Source: Planctomycetota bacterium (lineage in GTDB: Bacteria > Planctomycetota > UBA1135 > UBA2386). From it: a stretch of 41,319 bases of DNA. Under the pieces are notes generated by a model. It was not told the origin of the DNA. It did not search any database and saw only the letters and a list, made by a program, of their open reading frames with translations. This document shows positions 1-8,254 of this stretch, piece by piece; the first letter of the stretch is position 1; every line of letters begins with the position of its first letter. The DNA lies in contig JAEUHS010000058.1 of NCBI GenBank assembly GCA_016794035.1, positions 78,854-120,172 of the forward strand, written 5' to 3'. Made by a program: the position numbers and the translations under genes.

Positions 1-635
1 AACTCGAGCCGGCTCTTGTGGATCATCATCACGTAGTCGCAGAGCTGTTCGGCCTGTTCCATGCCGTGCGTGCTGAAGATCACGGTGCGGCCCTGGCGCT
101 TCATGTCGAGGATGATGTCGCGCATGGTGTCGCGGTTGACGGGATCGAGGCCGGAGAACGGCTCGTCGAGGATCACCAGCTCCGGGTCGTGGATGATGGT
201 GCCGAGCACCTGCACCTTCTGGCCCATGCCCTTGCTCATCGCCTCGCACTTCTTGTCGAGCCAGTCGCCGAGGCCGAAGCGCGTCAGCAGCTCGCGCGCC
301 TTGTGGTTCGCGGTGCTGCGGTCCATGCCCTTGAGCTTGCCGAAGTAGGCGACGATCTCCGCCGTCTTCATCTTCTTGTAGAGCCCCTTCTCCTCCGGCA
401 GGTAGCCGAGGCGGTCCTTGACCTCGCTGGCGTCGGGGTGGCCGAGCACCGAGATGCGGCCTTGGTCGGGGTGGAAGATGCTCATCACCATGCGGATCGT
501 CGTCGTCTTGCCGGCGCCGTTCTGGCCGAGGAACCCGTAGATGCAGCCCTTGGGGACCTGGAGCGAGAGGTCGGACACCGCCGTGAACGAACCGAACCGC
601 TTGGTGACGCCGTCGAGGGTCAGGGCGTGGTCCAT
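1..635 (-). CDS. ABC transporter ATP-binding protein, C-terminus cut by window edge
   Basis: This is the nucleotide-binding subunit of an ABC exporter of the NatA/EcsA type, acting on the cytoplasmic face of the inner membrane. The reading frame starts at an ATG (MDHALTLDGVTKRFG) and runs off the left edge, leaving about 211 residues. Visible motifs in order are Walker A (GQNGAGKTTT), the Q-loop region with PEEKGLY, an ABC signature of the form SKGMGQK instead of LSGGQ (usual in this subfamily), Walker B (LVILDEPFSGLDP) and the H-loop (FSTHGMEQ). The missing part should hold the C-terminal accessory domain, and the permease should lie beyond the edge. It follows the oxidoreductase gene on the same strand with a 71-base gap, so they may be cotranscribed, but no functional link is evident. 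The substrate cannot be told from the sequence. Confidence 0.93.
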   Translation of the reverse strand, partial: MDHALTLDGVTKRFGSFTAVSDLSLQVPKGCIYGFLGQNGAGKTTTIRMVMSIFHPDQGRISVLGHPDASEVKDRLGYLPEEKGLYKKMKTAEIVAYFGKLKGMDRSTANHKARELLTRFGLGDWLDKKCEAMSKGMGQKVQVLGTIIHDPELVILDEPFSGLDPVNRDTMRDIILDMKRQGRTVIFSTHGMEQAEQLCDYVMMIHKSRLE

Positions 636-706
636 GCGTTGGCGCGGCAGCGTGGCCGCCGCGCGGCGAAGATTGTCGGACGCAACTGCCGCAGGCAAGC
701 GCGACG

Positions 707-1933
707 TCAGGCGTCGAAGCGGCGCGGTGCGAACATCGCGGCCGCCGGGTGGTCGCTCTTGCCGTCGACGATCATCTCGGCGAGGCAACGGCCGGCGAGG
801 AACGCGAAGCTGAGGCCGTAGCCGTTGAACGCACCGAGCACGAACGCACCCGGCGCTCCCGGCAGGGCGCCGACCAGCGGCAGGCCATCGGGCGTGCCGG
901 CCATGATGCCGGTCCAGACGTGCGGGAACGCGATGCCGTCCAGTGCCGGGAAGTGCTCGCGGGCGTACTCGCGCAGGTTCGCGGTGATCTCGGGGTTGTG
1001 CAGCGAGTCGTCGATCAGGCCGAGTTCCTCGCCCGGCACCGACCAGCGCATGCCGCCGAGCACGAAGCGCCGCCCATGGCGGCGGAAGTACTCGTAGCAG
1101 AAGTTGCTCGACATCGCGTACGGCGGGAACTGCGCGGCGATGGCGTCGGGCAGCGGGTCGGTGGCGATCACCTGGCCGCGGAACGGGAACACCATGCGCT
1201 GCAGGCCGCCGCTCGGGTCGAGGTCGCGGGCCAGCACCGAGGTGCAGTGCACGACCATCGTGCCCGTGGTCAGGCGGCCGTCGGCGAGCTGCACGGCGAA
1301 CGCGCCGGCATCGCCGTCGATGCGCTGGACCGGCGCCTGCTCGACGATCCGGGCGCCGGCGCGCGCCGCCGCGGCGGCGAGGCCGCGCACCATCGCGACC
1401 GGCTGCACGATCGCTTCGCCGGGCAGGAACAGCGCGCCGTGGAAGCCGCGGGCTCCGGGCAGCCAGCGCGGCAGGTCGGCCTCGGCCACCAGTTCGTGCG
1501 GTCGGCCTTCCGCGGCGAGCAGCTGCGCCGCCGTCTGCAGTTCCCGCCATTCGTGCGTGGTCTCGGCCAGGCGCAGGCCGCCGCGCTGCTCGAGTTCGCA
1601 GTCGACCCGTTCGGCCGCCAGCGCCGCGCGCAGCGCCGCGTGGTTGTCGGCGAGGAACTGCCACAGCACGCGCGCGCGCGCGGCGCCGAACTGGCCGTGG
1701 ATGCGGTGGTAGTGTTCGCCGAGGCCGAGCAGCAGCTGGCCGTCGTTGCGGCCGCTGGCGCCGGCGGCGAGCACCGATCGTTCGAGCAGCGTCACGCCGA
1801 TGCCGCGCCGGGCCAGGTGCAGCGCCACCGAGACGCCGGCGATGCCACCCCCGACGACGACGACGTCGCTGCGCGCGGGCAGCGTGGCCGCGGGGGCGAA
1901 CGGTGCCGACTCCCTGAGCCAGAGCGACGTCAT
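707..1933 (-). CDS. FAD-dependent oxidoreductase (DAO family, PuuB-like)
   Basis: A 408-residue flavoprotein of the D-amino-acid oxidase/glycine oxidase superfamily, which oxidises amines or amino acids with FAD. The N-terminal Rossmann dinucleotide site is clear (GGGIAG at residues 28-33, acidic E51 at the end of the second strand), followed by GASGRNDGQ, close to the GASGRNGGQ motif of gamma-glutamylputrescine oxidases. The C-terminal end has the second FAD-contacting segment (TPDGLPLVG, then a glycine-rich GAFNGYGLSF). The start chosen is the ATG overlapping the stop of the upstream gene (ATGA), which signals translational coupling; a longer in-frame extension exists but would run through the upstream gene. 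Full length for the family. The substrate is unknown; polyamine or amino acid are inferences from the motif only. Confidence 0.9.
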   Translation of the reverse strand: MTSLWLRESAPFAPAATLPARSDVVVVGGGIAGVSVALHLARRGIGVTLLERSVLAAGASGRNDGQLLLGLGEHYHRIHGQFGAARARVLWQFLADNHAALRAALAAERVDCELEQRGGLRLAETTHEWRELQTAAQLLAAEGRPHELVAEADLPRWLPGARGFHGALFLPGEAIVQPVAMVRGLAAAAARAGARIVEQAPVQRIDGDAGAFAVQLADGRLTTGTMVVHCTSVLARDLDPSGGLQRMVFPFRGQVIATDPLPDAIAAQFPPYAMSSNFCYEYFRRHGRRFVLGGMRWSVPGEELGLIDDSLHNPEITANLREYAREHFPALDGIAFPHVWTGIMAGTPDGLPLVGALPGAPGAFVLGAFNGYGLSFAFLAGRCLAEMIVDGKSDHPAAAMFAPRRFDA

Positions 1934-2784
1934 GCGGGGTTCGGCTCGGCGGCGGGCGGCGGTGCCGGCGGCGGCGACGCGGGCTCGGGGCCGTCGTTCG
2001 CGCTCTCGAGGATCATGATCTTCTGCCAGATCTTGCGGCTGAGGCCGGTCGTCAGGTCTTCGATGTCGTCGACCGCCGACACCGCCTGCGAGTCGGGGAA
2101 GCCCTGCACGTAGAGCGCGGCGACCTTGCCCATCAGCGACAGCATCTCGCTGCAGTAGTCGAGGTAGCGCACCAGTTCGAAGCGCGTCAGCGTGCGCGCC
2201 GGCGACGAAGCCGTGTCGGGGCCGCGTCGCAACAGGCGTTCGGGGTCCTTGGTCAGCTGATGCATGTCGACGATGTGCGCCATCGAGCGCAGTTCGTGCA
2301 CGGCTTCGAGGCAGCGGCGCCGCTTGATGCGCAATTCCATGCTGAACAGGAACACCGCGCCGGCGCCGAGGAAGAACAGCACCGACAGGCCCGCCTCGAG
2401 GGTCTGGATCGCCTCCGACAGCGGCCACTCGGCCTGCGTGCGCAGGCGGATCGACGCGACCAGCAGCACCAGCGTGGCGCCGCCGGCGAGCAGCAGCGCC
2501 AGCGAAATGCCGCGCAGCCACCAGTTCGGCCGCCGGATCGTGGCGCTGCGCTGGGCGTGTGCCTGGGCGATGTCGAGCAGCGCGCCGGCGACCGCGCCGA
2601 GGCTCGCGGTCGGGAAGCGCTCGTGGATGCGGTCGCGCAGCCGCGCGATGGTCGCGATCAACCGGTCGGGTTCGAGCGACGAATAGGGCACGCCGGCATC
2701 GTCGAGTCGGGCGCGCGCAGATGCGAGCGTTTGCTGGTCCGGATCCGGCGCGACGTCCGCGTGCGGCGGTGACGTCGTCGGCAC
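1930..2784 (-). CDS. two-TM membrane protein of unknown function
   Basis: A 284-residue protein I cannot assign to a named family. It has a polar N-terminal helix-rich part (1-85), two hydrophobic segments at about 90-112 and 127-148, then a basic, helical cytoplasmic region (about 150-265) and a Pro/Ala/Glu-rich tail. Near the C-terminus, wording such as YVQGFPDSQAV followed by DDIEDLTTGLSRKIWQKI looks conserved-domain-like rather than low complexity, so this is probably a real family of unknown function. It is the first substantial gene of the minus-strand group and its stop overlaps the start of the FAD oxidoreductase by ATGA, implying the two proteins are made together. A membrane-associated role next to a flavoprotein is inference only. 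Confidence 0.8.
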   Translation of the reverse strand: MPTTSPPHADVAPDPDQQTLASARARLDDAGVPYSSLEPDRLIATIARLRDRIHERFPTASLGAVAGALLDIAQAHAQRSATIRRPNWWLRGISLALLLAGGATLVLLVASIRLRTQAEWPLSEAIQTLEAGLSVLFFLGAGAVFLFSMELRIKRRRCLEAVHELRSMAHIVDMHQLTKDPERLLRRGPDTASSPARTLTRFELVRYLDYCSEMLSLMGKVAALYVQGFPDSQAVSAVDDIEDLTTGLSRKIWQKIMILESANDGPEPASPPPAPPPAAEPNPA

Positions 2785-2797
2785 CCGGGGGTGTCCC

Positions 2798-2890
2798 TCA
2801 GCTCAGCAGGGCCAGCAGCGCCAGCATGCAGAGCGCGAGGATCGTCAGCGCAACCGAGGTCCGGTTCAGGGTGGTGGTGCCTACGCGCAT
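2798..2890 (-). CDS. possible 30-residue single-TM small protein
   Basis: A short reading frame (MRVGTTTLNRTSVAL and then a run of Leu/Ala/Ile/Met/Cys) encodes 30 residues: a 12-residue polar, mildly basic N-terminus and one hydrophobic segment of about 18 residues ending just before the stop. It lies 13 bases in front of, and in the same direction as, the two-TM protein gene, as many small membrane proteins do. No Shine-Dalgarno sequence precedes its ATG. In DNA this GC-rich, 30 codons without a stop carries little weight, so the call rests on the membrane-helix composition and position only. Confidence 0.25.
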   Translation of the reverse strand: MRVGTTTLNRTSVALTILALCMLALLALLS

Positions 2891-3193
2891 CAGCGGTAGC
2901 GGTCGTGCCGCGGGTGGTGGTGGTGGTGAGCGGCGACTCGGTCCTGCTAGTCTCGCCGCCGTGGTCGGTTGCACGATTTCGCGCCGGGAGGGGCGCGGCC
3001 GCGGTGGCTAGCGAGGATCGCGCTGCTGTCGCCAGAGACCGGGCAGGCCTGCTTCTGCACGTACTTTGGCGGTGTTTTCTGCGCCGGTCCCGCTAAGCTC
3101 CCCGCCCCTCGTGCGGCGACCCGTTCTCGCCGCCGGACGGCGCCGGCATTTCGCTGGCGCGTAACACGTACGAAGGTAGCGAAGCCGGCAGCC
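2891..3193. other. gene-free stretch upstream of metK
   Basis: About 300 bases without a convincing gene, between the minus-strand group and metK, so it must hold divergent promoters. I see a GGT microsatellite of about five units (2913-2928) and two TAnnnT boxes on the plus strand preceded by GC (GCTAGTCT at 2946-2953 and GCTAAGCT at 3092-3099), which resemble the -10-like boxes seen before other genes in this window; no good -35 partner is visible for either. I looked for a SAM riboswitch before metK and did not recognise one. The metK frame stays open upstream from a TTG at 2969, but that extension has no family resemblance. Confidence 0.4.
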
Positions 3194-4354
3194 ATGAGCA
3201 AGGAACTGCGCCTGTTCACCAGTGAGTCCGTCAGCGAAGGCCATCCCGACAAGGTCTGTGACCAGATCTCGGATGCCGTGCTCGATGCCATCCTGACCCA
3301 GGACCCCGAGTCGCGCGTCGCCTGCGAGACCATGGTGTCGCGCGGCTTCGCGATCGTGTCCGGCGAGATCACGACCAAGGCCCAGGTCGACTTCCAGGAG
3401 GTGATCCGCGGGGTCATCAAGGACATCGGCTACGACGACCCGGAGATCGGCTTCGACCACAATTCGTGCGCGGTGCTGACCTCGATCCAGCGCCAGTCCG
3501 CGGACATCGCGCTCGGTGTCGATGCGACCACCTCGCAGAGCAAGGAACAGGGCGCCGGCGACCAGGGCATGATGTTCGGCTACGCCTGTCGGGAGACGGA
3601 CGCGCTGATGCCGTTCCCGATCCACTTCAGCCACCGCATCCTCGAAGCGCTGGCCGTCGCCCGCAAGAGCGGCCGGTTCAAGTTCCTGCGGCCGGACGCG
3701 AAGAGCCAGCTGACGGTCGAATACGACGCCGACAACAAGCCGGTGCGCATCGACACGGTGGTGATCTCGCACCAGCACCGGCCCGAGGTGCCGACCGCGG
3801 AACTGCAGCAGGCGCTCAAGAGCGTCGCGCTCGAGGTGCTGCCGAAGGCGATGGTCGACGCGCGCACCAAGTGGTTCCTGAACCCGACCGGCCGCTTCGT
3901 CGAAGGCGGCCCCAAGGCCGACGCGGGTCTGACCGGGCGCAAGATCATCGTCGACACCTACGGCGGCATGGGCCGCCACGGCGGCGGTGCCTTCTCCGGC
4001 AAGGACCCGAGCAAGGTGGACCGGTCCGCGGCCTACGCCGCGCGCTGGGTGGCGAAGAACGTCGTCGCGGCCGGCTATGCCGACCGCTGCGAGGTGCAGG
4101 TCGCCTACGCGATCGGTGTCGCCCAGCCGGTCAGCATCCGCTGCGACCTGTTCGGCACCGGCAAGGTCGCCGAGGACACGCTGACGGCGGCCATCCGCGA
4201 GGTCTTCGACCTGCGCCCGGCGGCCATCGTGCGCGACCTCCAGCTGAAGCAGCCCGCGTTCCGCCGCACGGCCGCCTACGGGCACTTCGGCCGCCCCGGG
4301 TTCACGTGGGAGCGCACCGACCGCGTCGAACAGCTCAAGCGGCGGCTGGGCTGA
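3194..4354 (+). CDS. metK: S-adenosylmethionine synthetase
   Basis: Methionine adenosyltransferase makes S-adenosylmethionine from methionine and ATP in the cytoplasm. The protein is 386 residues, the usual length. It begins in the typical way ([18 protein letters not shown]), with the substrate-binding GHPDK motif, and has the conserved loop [12 protein letters not shown] near residue 115 and the glycine-rich phosphate loop [16 protein letters not shown] near residue 265. The ATG start is chosen because family similarity begins right there, although the frame is open upstream. No clear Shine-Dalgarno sequence precedes it. It stands alone rather than next to ahcY or metF. The next gene on the same strand is an unrelated membrane protein about 140 bases downstream. 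Confidence 0.98.
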   Translation: MSKELRLFTSESVSEGHPDKVCDQISDAVLDAILTQDPESRVACETMVSRGFAIVSGEITTKAQVDFQEVIRGVIKDIGYDDPEIGFDHNSCAVLTSIQRQSADIALGVDATTSQSKEQGAGDQGMMFGYACRETDALMPFPIHFSHRILEALAVARKSGRFKFLRPDAKSQLTVEYDADNKPVRIDTVVISHQHRPEVPTAELQQALKSVALEVLPKAMVDARTKWFLNPTGRFVEGGPKADAGLTGRKIIVDTYGGMGRHGGGAFSGKDPSKVDRSAAYAARWVAKNVVAAGYADRCEVQVAYAIGVAQPVSIRCDLFGTGKVAEDTLTAAIREVFDLRPAAIVRDLQLKQPAFRRTAAYGHFGRPGFTWERTDRVEQLKRRLG

Positions 4355-4495
4355 TCCGCCGCCGCTGGCGCCGGGGCTCGCGCCTGGGCCGATCGCCCCG
4401 ACCGGATTCGCGCGTGGGCTTGGTATCGCCGCGGCCGGCGGCGACTATGGACGCACGGGGCCGGCGCGGGGCGCGGCTGCCGGCGTGAGGTGCCG

Positions 4496-5572
4496 ATGCA
4501 ACAAGACGACTTCGAAGTGGCGTTCTGCGACCTGTGTGGCACCTCGGTGCCGGCTGCCGACCTGGCGAACGGAACGGCGGTCAAGACCCAGGACAAGGTC
4601 ATCGGCAACTGCTGCCTGGTGGGCCTGCGTGCGGCGCGGCCGGACGTGCTCGGCGGCGGCGCGGCGCCGCGTGCCAACAACGGCGAGTCGCGGCTGATGG
4701 TGGTCGCGATCGTGCTGCTGGCGGCGATGGCCGCGGCCACGATCTTCCTCGACCAACGCCTCGCCAAGGCGGAGACCGGCTGGCAGGTCCAGCACAATCA
4801 GCTCGCCCAGGCCCAGCGCTCCGACAGCGAGGTGCTGCAGGCGGTCGGGGTGGCGATGGACGGCACCGCGCGCCGTGCCGATCTCGACGCGTTCGCCGAG
4901 CGGCTGGGTGCGCTCGATGGCGCGATCCAGCAGGGCAGCGAACGCACGCGCCAGGATCTCGACCGGGTGCAGCAGGACGTGGCGGCGCTGCGGCAGGAGC
5001 TGCGCGCGGCCCAGGCTGCGACGATCGACTACCGACCGCTGTTCGACGACCTGCGCCAGCAGCTGCAGCGGCAGGCCGTGGTGCTGACCGATCTGCGCGC
5101 GGCGCCGCCGCCGGCCGCAGCCGCAGCCGACGCCGCCGCTCCGCCGACGGCGCTGCCGGACGCCGCCGCCGATCCGGGGGGGCTGCCCACGGCCCTCGCC
5201 GAACAGGTGCGCAAGCTGCAGTCGTCCGACGCCGCGATCCGGTTCGAGGCCGTCGACGAATTGGTGCGCAGCAAGAACGTGGCCGTGCTGCCGCACCTGC
5301 TGCCGATCGCCAACGACCCGGATCCCTTCGTGCGGCGCGTGACCATGGACGGGCTGGCGGGGTTCCGTCGCACCGAGGCGGTCGACGTGCTGCTGAGCGG
5401 GCTCGGCGACAGCGACGAGAACGTGCGCGACACGGCCTGGCGCTCGCTGCGCGAAGTGACCGGGCAGAAGTTCGCGTTCGACGCGTTTAACCCGTCGAAG
5501 GAAGTGCGCGCGCGCGCCCAGCAGCGCTGGCAGGAATGGTGGGACAAGAACAAGGCGACGTTCGGTAGCTGA
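4496..5572 (+). CDS. zinc-finger / TM / HEAT-repeat protein of unknown function
   Basis: A 358-residue protein with a mixed architecture. An N-terminal Cys motif (C11-x2-C14 with C39-C40) looks like a small treble-clef or ribbon zinc site. A single transmembrane helix follows at about 66-84, then a long, charged, coiled-coil-like stretch (85-180), an Ala/Pro-rich linker (about 190-215) and a C-terminal domain with HEAT-like repeats (for example VAVLPHLLPIANDPDPFVRR and the following LSGLGDSDENVRDTAWRSL). The ATG is preferred over the GTG two codons upstream because GAGG sits five bases before it. The topology suggests a cytoplasmic zinc finger and an extracytoplasmic coiled coil plus HEAT domain, probably a scaffold. 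No named family recognised; function unknown. Confidence 0.85.
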   Translation: MQQDDFEVAFCDLCGTSVPAADLANGTAVKTQDKVIGNCCLVGLRAARPDVLGGGAAPRANNGESRLMVVAIVLLAAMAAATIFLDQRLAKAETGWQVQHNQLAQAQRSDSEVLQAVGVAMDGTARRADLDAFAERLGALDGAIQQGSERTRQDLDRVQQDVAALRQELRAAQAATIDYRPLFDDLRQQLQRQAVVLTDLRAAPPPAAAAADAAAPPTALPDAAADPGGLPTALAEQVRKLQSSDAAIRFEAVDELVRSKNVAVLPHLLPIANDPDPFVRRVTMDGLAGFRRTEAVDVLLSGLGDSDENVRDTAWRSLREVTGQKFAFDAFNPSKEVRARAQQRWQEWWDKNKATFGS

Positions 5573-5607
5573 CGTCGCGGCCGGGGCCGGGGCGCAATCC
5601 CGGAAAC

Positions 5608-5638
5608 GACTCGACGCGCGCCGGGCCACCGCTACAAC
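5608..5638 (+). promoter_or_regulatory. possible pyk promoter
   Basis: CTCGAC (5610-5615) lies 17 bases before TACAAC (5633-5638), which is 20 bases in front of the pyk ATG. The boxes are weak matches to sigma-70 hexamers; they are listed because sucC and the ECF sigma gene show the same TCGAC-spacer-TA arrangement at similar distances from their start codons. Confidence 0.22.
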
Positions 5639-5658
5639 CTGCCGCCCGCGGAACACGG

Positions 5659-7101
5659 ATGGCCTGGCACAACCGAACGAAGATCGTCGCGACCCTCGGT
5701 CCGGCATCGGACTCCCTGAAGATGATCGCCCAGCTCGTGGTGGCTGGGGTCGACGTCTTCCGCATCAACTGCGCGCACGCCGACCACGACGCCATCGGGC
5801 GCACGATCCGCCGGGTGCGGCAGGTGGCCAAGAAGCACCGTCGCGCCGTCGGCATCCTCGCCGACCTGCAAGGGCCGAAGATCCGCGTCGGCAGACTGCG
5901 CAACGCCGAGCCGATCTACCTGAAGCGCAGCACCGAGCTGGTGATCGACGTCACGCCCGGGGTCGTCGGCGAGGCCGCCGCCGACGGGTCGATCCGCATC
6001 GGCACCGGCTACCGGTTCCTCGCTCGCGACGTGCGGGTCGGCGAACGCATCCTGCTCGACGACGGCAACCTCGAGCTGCGCGTGCTGCGCGTCGAGGCGC
6101 CGTTGATCCATGCGCGCGTCGTGCACGGCGGCATGCTCTACCAGTTCAAGGGCATCAACCTGCCGGGCAGCGACGTCTCTGCCGACTGCCTGTCGAGCAA
6201 GGACCTGCGCGACCTGCGCTGCGTGCTGCGCCATGAGGTCGACTTCGTGGCCCTGTCGTTCGTGCGTGCGGCCGAAGACGTGCACGCGCTGCGGCGCCAC
6301 GTGAAGCGGGCGCGGTCCGACGTGCAGATCATCGCCAAGATCGAGCGGCCGGAGGCGGTGCGCAACATCGTCTCGATCCTCGACGCCGCCGACGGCCTGA
6401 TGGTCGCCCGTGGCGACATGGGAGTGGAGATGGGGCCCGAGGCCGTGCCGCCCGTGCAGAAGCGGCTGATCGATCTGGCCAACCGCGCGCGCAAGCCGGT
6501 GATCACCGCGACGCAGATGCTCGAGTCGATGGTCGTCAATCCGCGGCCGACGCGCGCCGAGGCGTCCGACGTCGCCAACGCGATCTACGACGGCACTTCG
6601 GCGGTCATGCTCTCCGGCGAGACCGCGTCGGGGCGCCATCCGGTGCGCAGCGTGCGCATCATGGAGAAGATCGTCCGCACCGCCGAGCGCGACGTGTACG
6701 GTCGCATGGGGGAGCGGCGTCGTTCGGCGGCGCCGACCGCGGCGACGGTGACCTCGGCGACGGTGCGCGCGGCCGCCTATGCCGCCTACGAGGCGAACGT
6801 CCGCCTGATCGCCGTCTACACCGAGACCGGCACCACGGCCCGCATGCTGGCCGGCGAACGACCGCCGACCCACATCCTGGCGTTCACGCCGTCGCAGCGC
6901 GCGATGCAGAAGCTGGCGCTGATCTGGGGCATCGTCGCCTGCAAGATCCCGCCCGGGCGCACCAGCCACGAGTTGACCCTGAACGGCGATCGCATCCTGC
7001 GCGAGCGGGCGTTGGTCAAGCGCGGCGACCGCATCGTGCAGATCGCCGGCACGGTCCGGCAGAGCGGGCTCACCAACACCATGACCATCCGGGAGATGTG
7101 A
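5659..7101 (+). CDS. pyk: pyruvate kinase
   Basis: The last step of glycolysis: phosphoenolpyruvate plus ADP to pyruvate plus ATP, in the cytoplasm. 480 residues, full length with barrel, B domain and C-terminal allosteric-type domain. Visible motifs are RTKIVATLGPAS at the N-terminus, DLQGPKIRVG, the catalytic-lysine segment IIAKIERPEAV, the metal-binding VARGDMGVEM, the substrate loop KPVITATQMLESM and the signature PRPTRAEASDVANAIYDGTSAVMLSGETA (quoted in overlapping parts). One oddity: the usual RLNFSHG is RINCAHA, so the serine that helps bind the monovalent cation is alanine. Start chosen at the ATG giving the normal N-terminus; no strong ribosome-binding site. It is separated from rplM by 174 bases containing a promoter, so it is probably its own transcription unit. 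Confidence 0.96.
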   Translation: MAWHNRTKIVATLGPASDSLKMIAQLVVAGVDVFRINCAHADHDAIGRTIRRVRQVAKKHRRAVGILADLQGPKIRVGRLRNAEPIYLKRSTELVIDVTPGVVGEAAADGSIRIGTGYRFLARDVRVGERILLDDGNLELRVLRVEAPLIHARVVHGGMLYQFKGINLPGSDVSADCLSSKDLRDLRCVLRHEVDFVALSFVRAAEDVHALRRHVKRARSDVQIIAKIERPEAVRNIVSILDAADGLMVARGDMGVEMGPEAVPPVQKRLIDLANRARKPVITATQMLESMVVNPRPTRAEASDVANAIYDGTSAVMLSGETASGRHPVRSVRIMEKIVRTAERDVYGRMGERRRSAAPTAATVTSATVRAAAYAAYEANVRLIAVYTETGTTARMLAGERPPTHILAFTPSQRAMQKLALIWGIVACKIPPGRTSHELTLNGDRILRERALVKRGDRIVQIAGTVRQSGLTNTMTIREM

Positions 7102-7169
7102 CGGGCCGGGCCGCCGTCGCGGCGCCCCTGGGCCCGAACTGGCGGGCGGTCGGGACGGCATTTCCCGCG

Positions 7170-7197
7170 TTGACACCAACGGCCCGGTCGCTAGCAT
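7170..7197 (+). promoter_or_regulatory. sigma-70-type promoter for rplM-rpsI
   Basis: A perfect -35 hexamer TTGACA (7170-7175) is followed after 16 bases by TAGCAT (7192-7197), a 4/6 match to TATAAT. This is the best housekeeping promoter match I found in the window and lies about 80 bases before the ribosomal protein L13 start, as expected for a strongly expressed operon. Transcription would begin near 7204, leaving a leader of about 70 bases. Confidence 0.6.
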
Positions 7198-7248
7198 CTG
7201 CGGCCCTCATTCGGGCGCGCCACAGGCGCCCGGCCGCGTTCCCGAGCA

Positions 7249-7266
7249 GCTACGTTTCCCGGTAGC
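7249..7266 (+). promoter_or_regulatory. leader hairpin just before rplM
   Basis: GCTAC (7249-7253) and GTAGC (7262-7266) are perfect inverted repeats around an 8-base loop (GTTTCCCG). The hairpin ends nine bases before the rplM start codon, a place where a ribosomal protein could bind its own message and block initiation. L13 leader RNAs are known in other bacteria; that this is one is inference, as a 5-bp stem can occur by chance. Confidence 0.25.
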
Positions 7267-7275
7267 GACGTTCCC

Positions 7276-7716
7276 ATGACGAAGACGACCCTCGCCACGA
7301 TTGCCACCCGACACGCCGCGATGAACACCTGGCACGTCGTCGACGCGGCCGGGCAGACGCTCGGCCGCATGGCGACCGAGATCGCGACCATCCTGATGGG
7401 CAAGCACCGTCCCGACTACACGCCGCACATGCTGGTCGGCGAGGGGGTGATCGTCGTCAATGCCGGCGAGGTGAAGCTCACCGGCAACAAGGCGGAGACG
7501 CGCGAATACACCTACTACACCGGCTACATGGGCGGGCTGCGCACCGTCAAGCTGGGCGACTACCTCGAGAAGGCGCCCGAGGAACTGGTGGAGCTGGCCG
7601 TGCGCCGCATGCTGCCGAAGAACCGGCTGGCGCGTCGCATGATCAGCCGTCTGAAGGTCTATCGGGGCCCGGCCCACCCGCACGTCGCCCAGAAGCCGAC
7701 TCCCGTCAAGAAGTGA
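7276..7716 (+). CDS. rplM: 50S ribosomal protein L13
   Basis: L13, an early assembly protein of the large ribosomal subunit. The 146-residue length is normal. Recognisable segments are WHVVDAAGQTLGRMATEIA near the N-terminus (typical WYVVDATGKTLGRLA), HVVNAGEV-like VIVVNAGEVKLTGNK, the tyrosine-rich YTYYTGYMGG, and AVRRMLPKNRLARRM near the C-terminus. The first ATG was kept because L13 proteins usually have about 15 residues before the conserved WxVVDA segment, as here. No Shine-Dalgarno sequence precedes it. Followed after about 54 bases by rpsI, the classic rplM-rpsI pair; a strong promoter and a small hairpin lie upstream. Confidence 0.97.
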   Translation: MTKTTLATIATRHAAMNTWHVVDAAGQTLGRMATEIATILMGKHRPDYTPHMLVGEGVIVVNAGEVKLTGNKAETREYTYYTGYMGGLRTVKLGDYLEKAPEELVELAVRRMLPKNRLARRMISRLKVYRGPAHPHVAQKPTPVKK

Positions 7717-7770
7717 CAGCTCCCGCATCGCTGTGAGAAGACCCGCCGAGAGGCACTAGGAACCGAAATC

Positions 7771-8169
7771 GTGGCAGTCATCAACCCGTACATCTGGGGC
7801 ACCGGTCGTCGCAAGACTTCGACCGCGCGCGTGCGCATCAAGCCGGGCACCGGCAAGTTCCTGATCAACGGCAAGGAGTTCGACGCGTTCTTCGTCACCG
7901 AAGACACGCGCCGCGCCGCGGTGCAGCCGCTGGTCGTGACCGAGACGCGGAACAACTTCGACATCTGGGCGAACGTCGCGGGCGGCGGTATCACCGGCCA
8001 GGCCGGCGCCGTCAGTCTCGGCATCGCGCGCGCACTGCGCCGCGACAACGAGAACTTCGACCGCACGCTGCGCGACAACGGTCTGCTGACCCGCGATTCG
8101 CGCGAGGTCGAACGCAAGAAGTACGGCCGCCACAAGGCTCGCCGCTCGACGCAGTTCAGCAAGCGCTGA
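7771..8169 (+). CDS. rpsI: 30S ribosomal protein S9
   Basis: S9 of the small ribosomal subunit, whose C-terminal tail reaches the P-site tRNA. 132 residues with the family hallmarks: GTGRRKTSTARVRI at the N-terminus, VAGGGITGQAGAVSLGIARAL in the middle (shortened here in meaning to VAGGG and GQAGA motifs), and the basic C-terminal end ERKKYGRHKARRSTQFSKR with the terminal SKR that contacts tRNA. Translation starts at GTG, with AGGA 12-15 bases upstream as a plausible ribosome-binding site. Second gene of the rplM-rpsI operon. Confidence 0.97.
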   Translation: MAVINPYIWGTGRRKTSTARVRIKPGTGKFLINGKEFDAFFVTEDTRRAAVQPLVVTETRNNFDIWANVAGGGITGQAGAVSLGIARALRRDNENFDRTLRDNGLLTRDSREVERKKYGRHKARRSTQFSKR

Positions 8170-8254
8170 CAGCGGCTGGCCGACGGCGGCCGGGACGTCG
8201 GCGCCTCGCGCGCGAGTGTCCCGGTTGGCGGCCATCGCCTTGCCCGGAAGTGCC

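Noticed and set aside
2913..2928. GGT microsatellite as a phase-variation switch
   Set aside because: Only about five units and not inside a recognisable gene or between promoter boxes.
2891..3193. SAM riboswitch or other structured leader before metK
   Set aside because: No recognisable SAM-I, SAM-II or SAM/SAH core sequence and no stacked helices seen by eye; a covariance-model search would settle it.
3008..4285. Long antisense frame opposite metK
   Set aside because: The opposite strand is an unmistakable metK; the antisense translation has shadow composition.
7108..7127. GC hairpin just after the pyk stop as a terminator
   Set aside because: The arms pair only with a bulge and there is no T-tract; such hairpins are common in this DNA.
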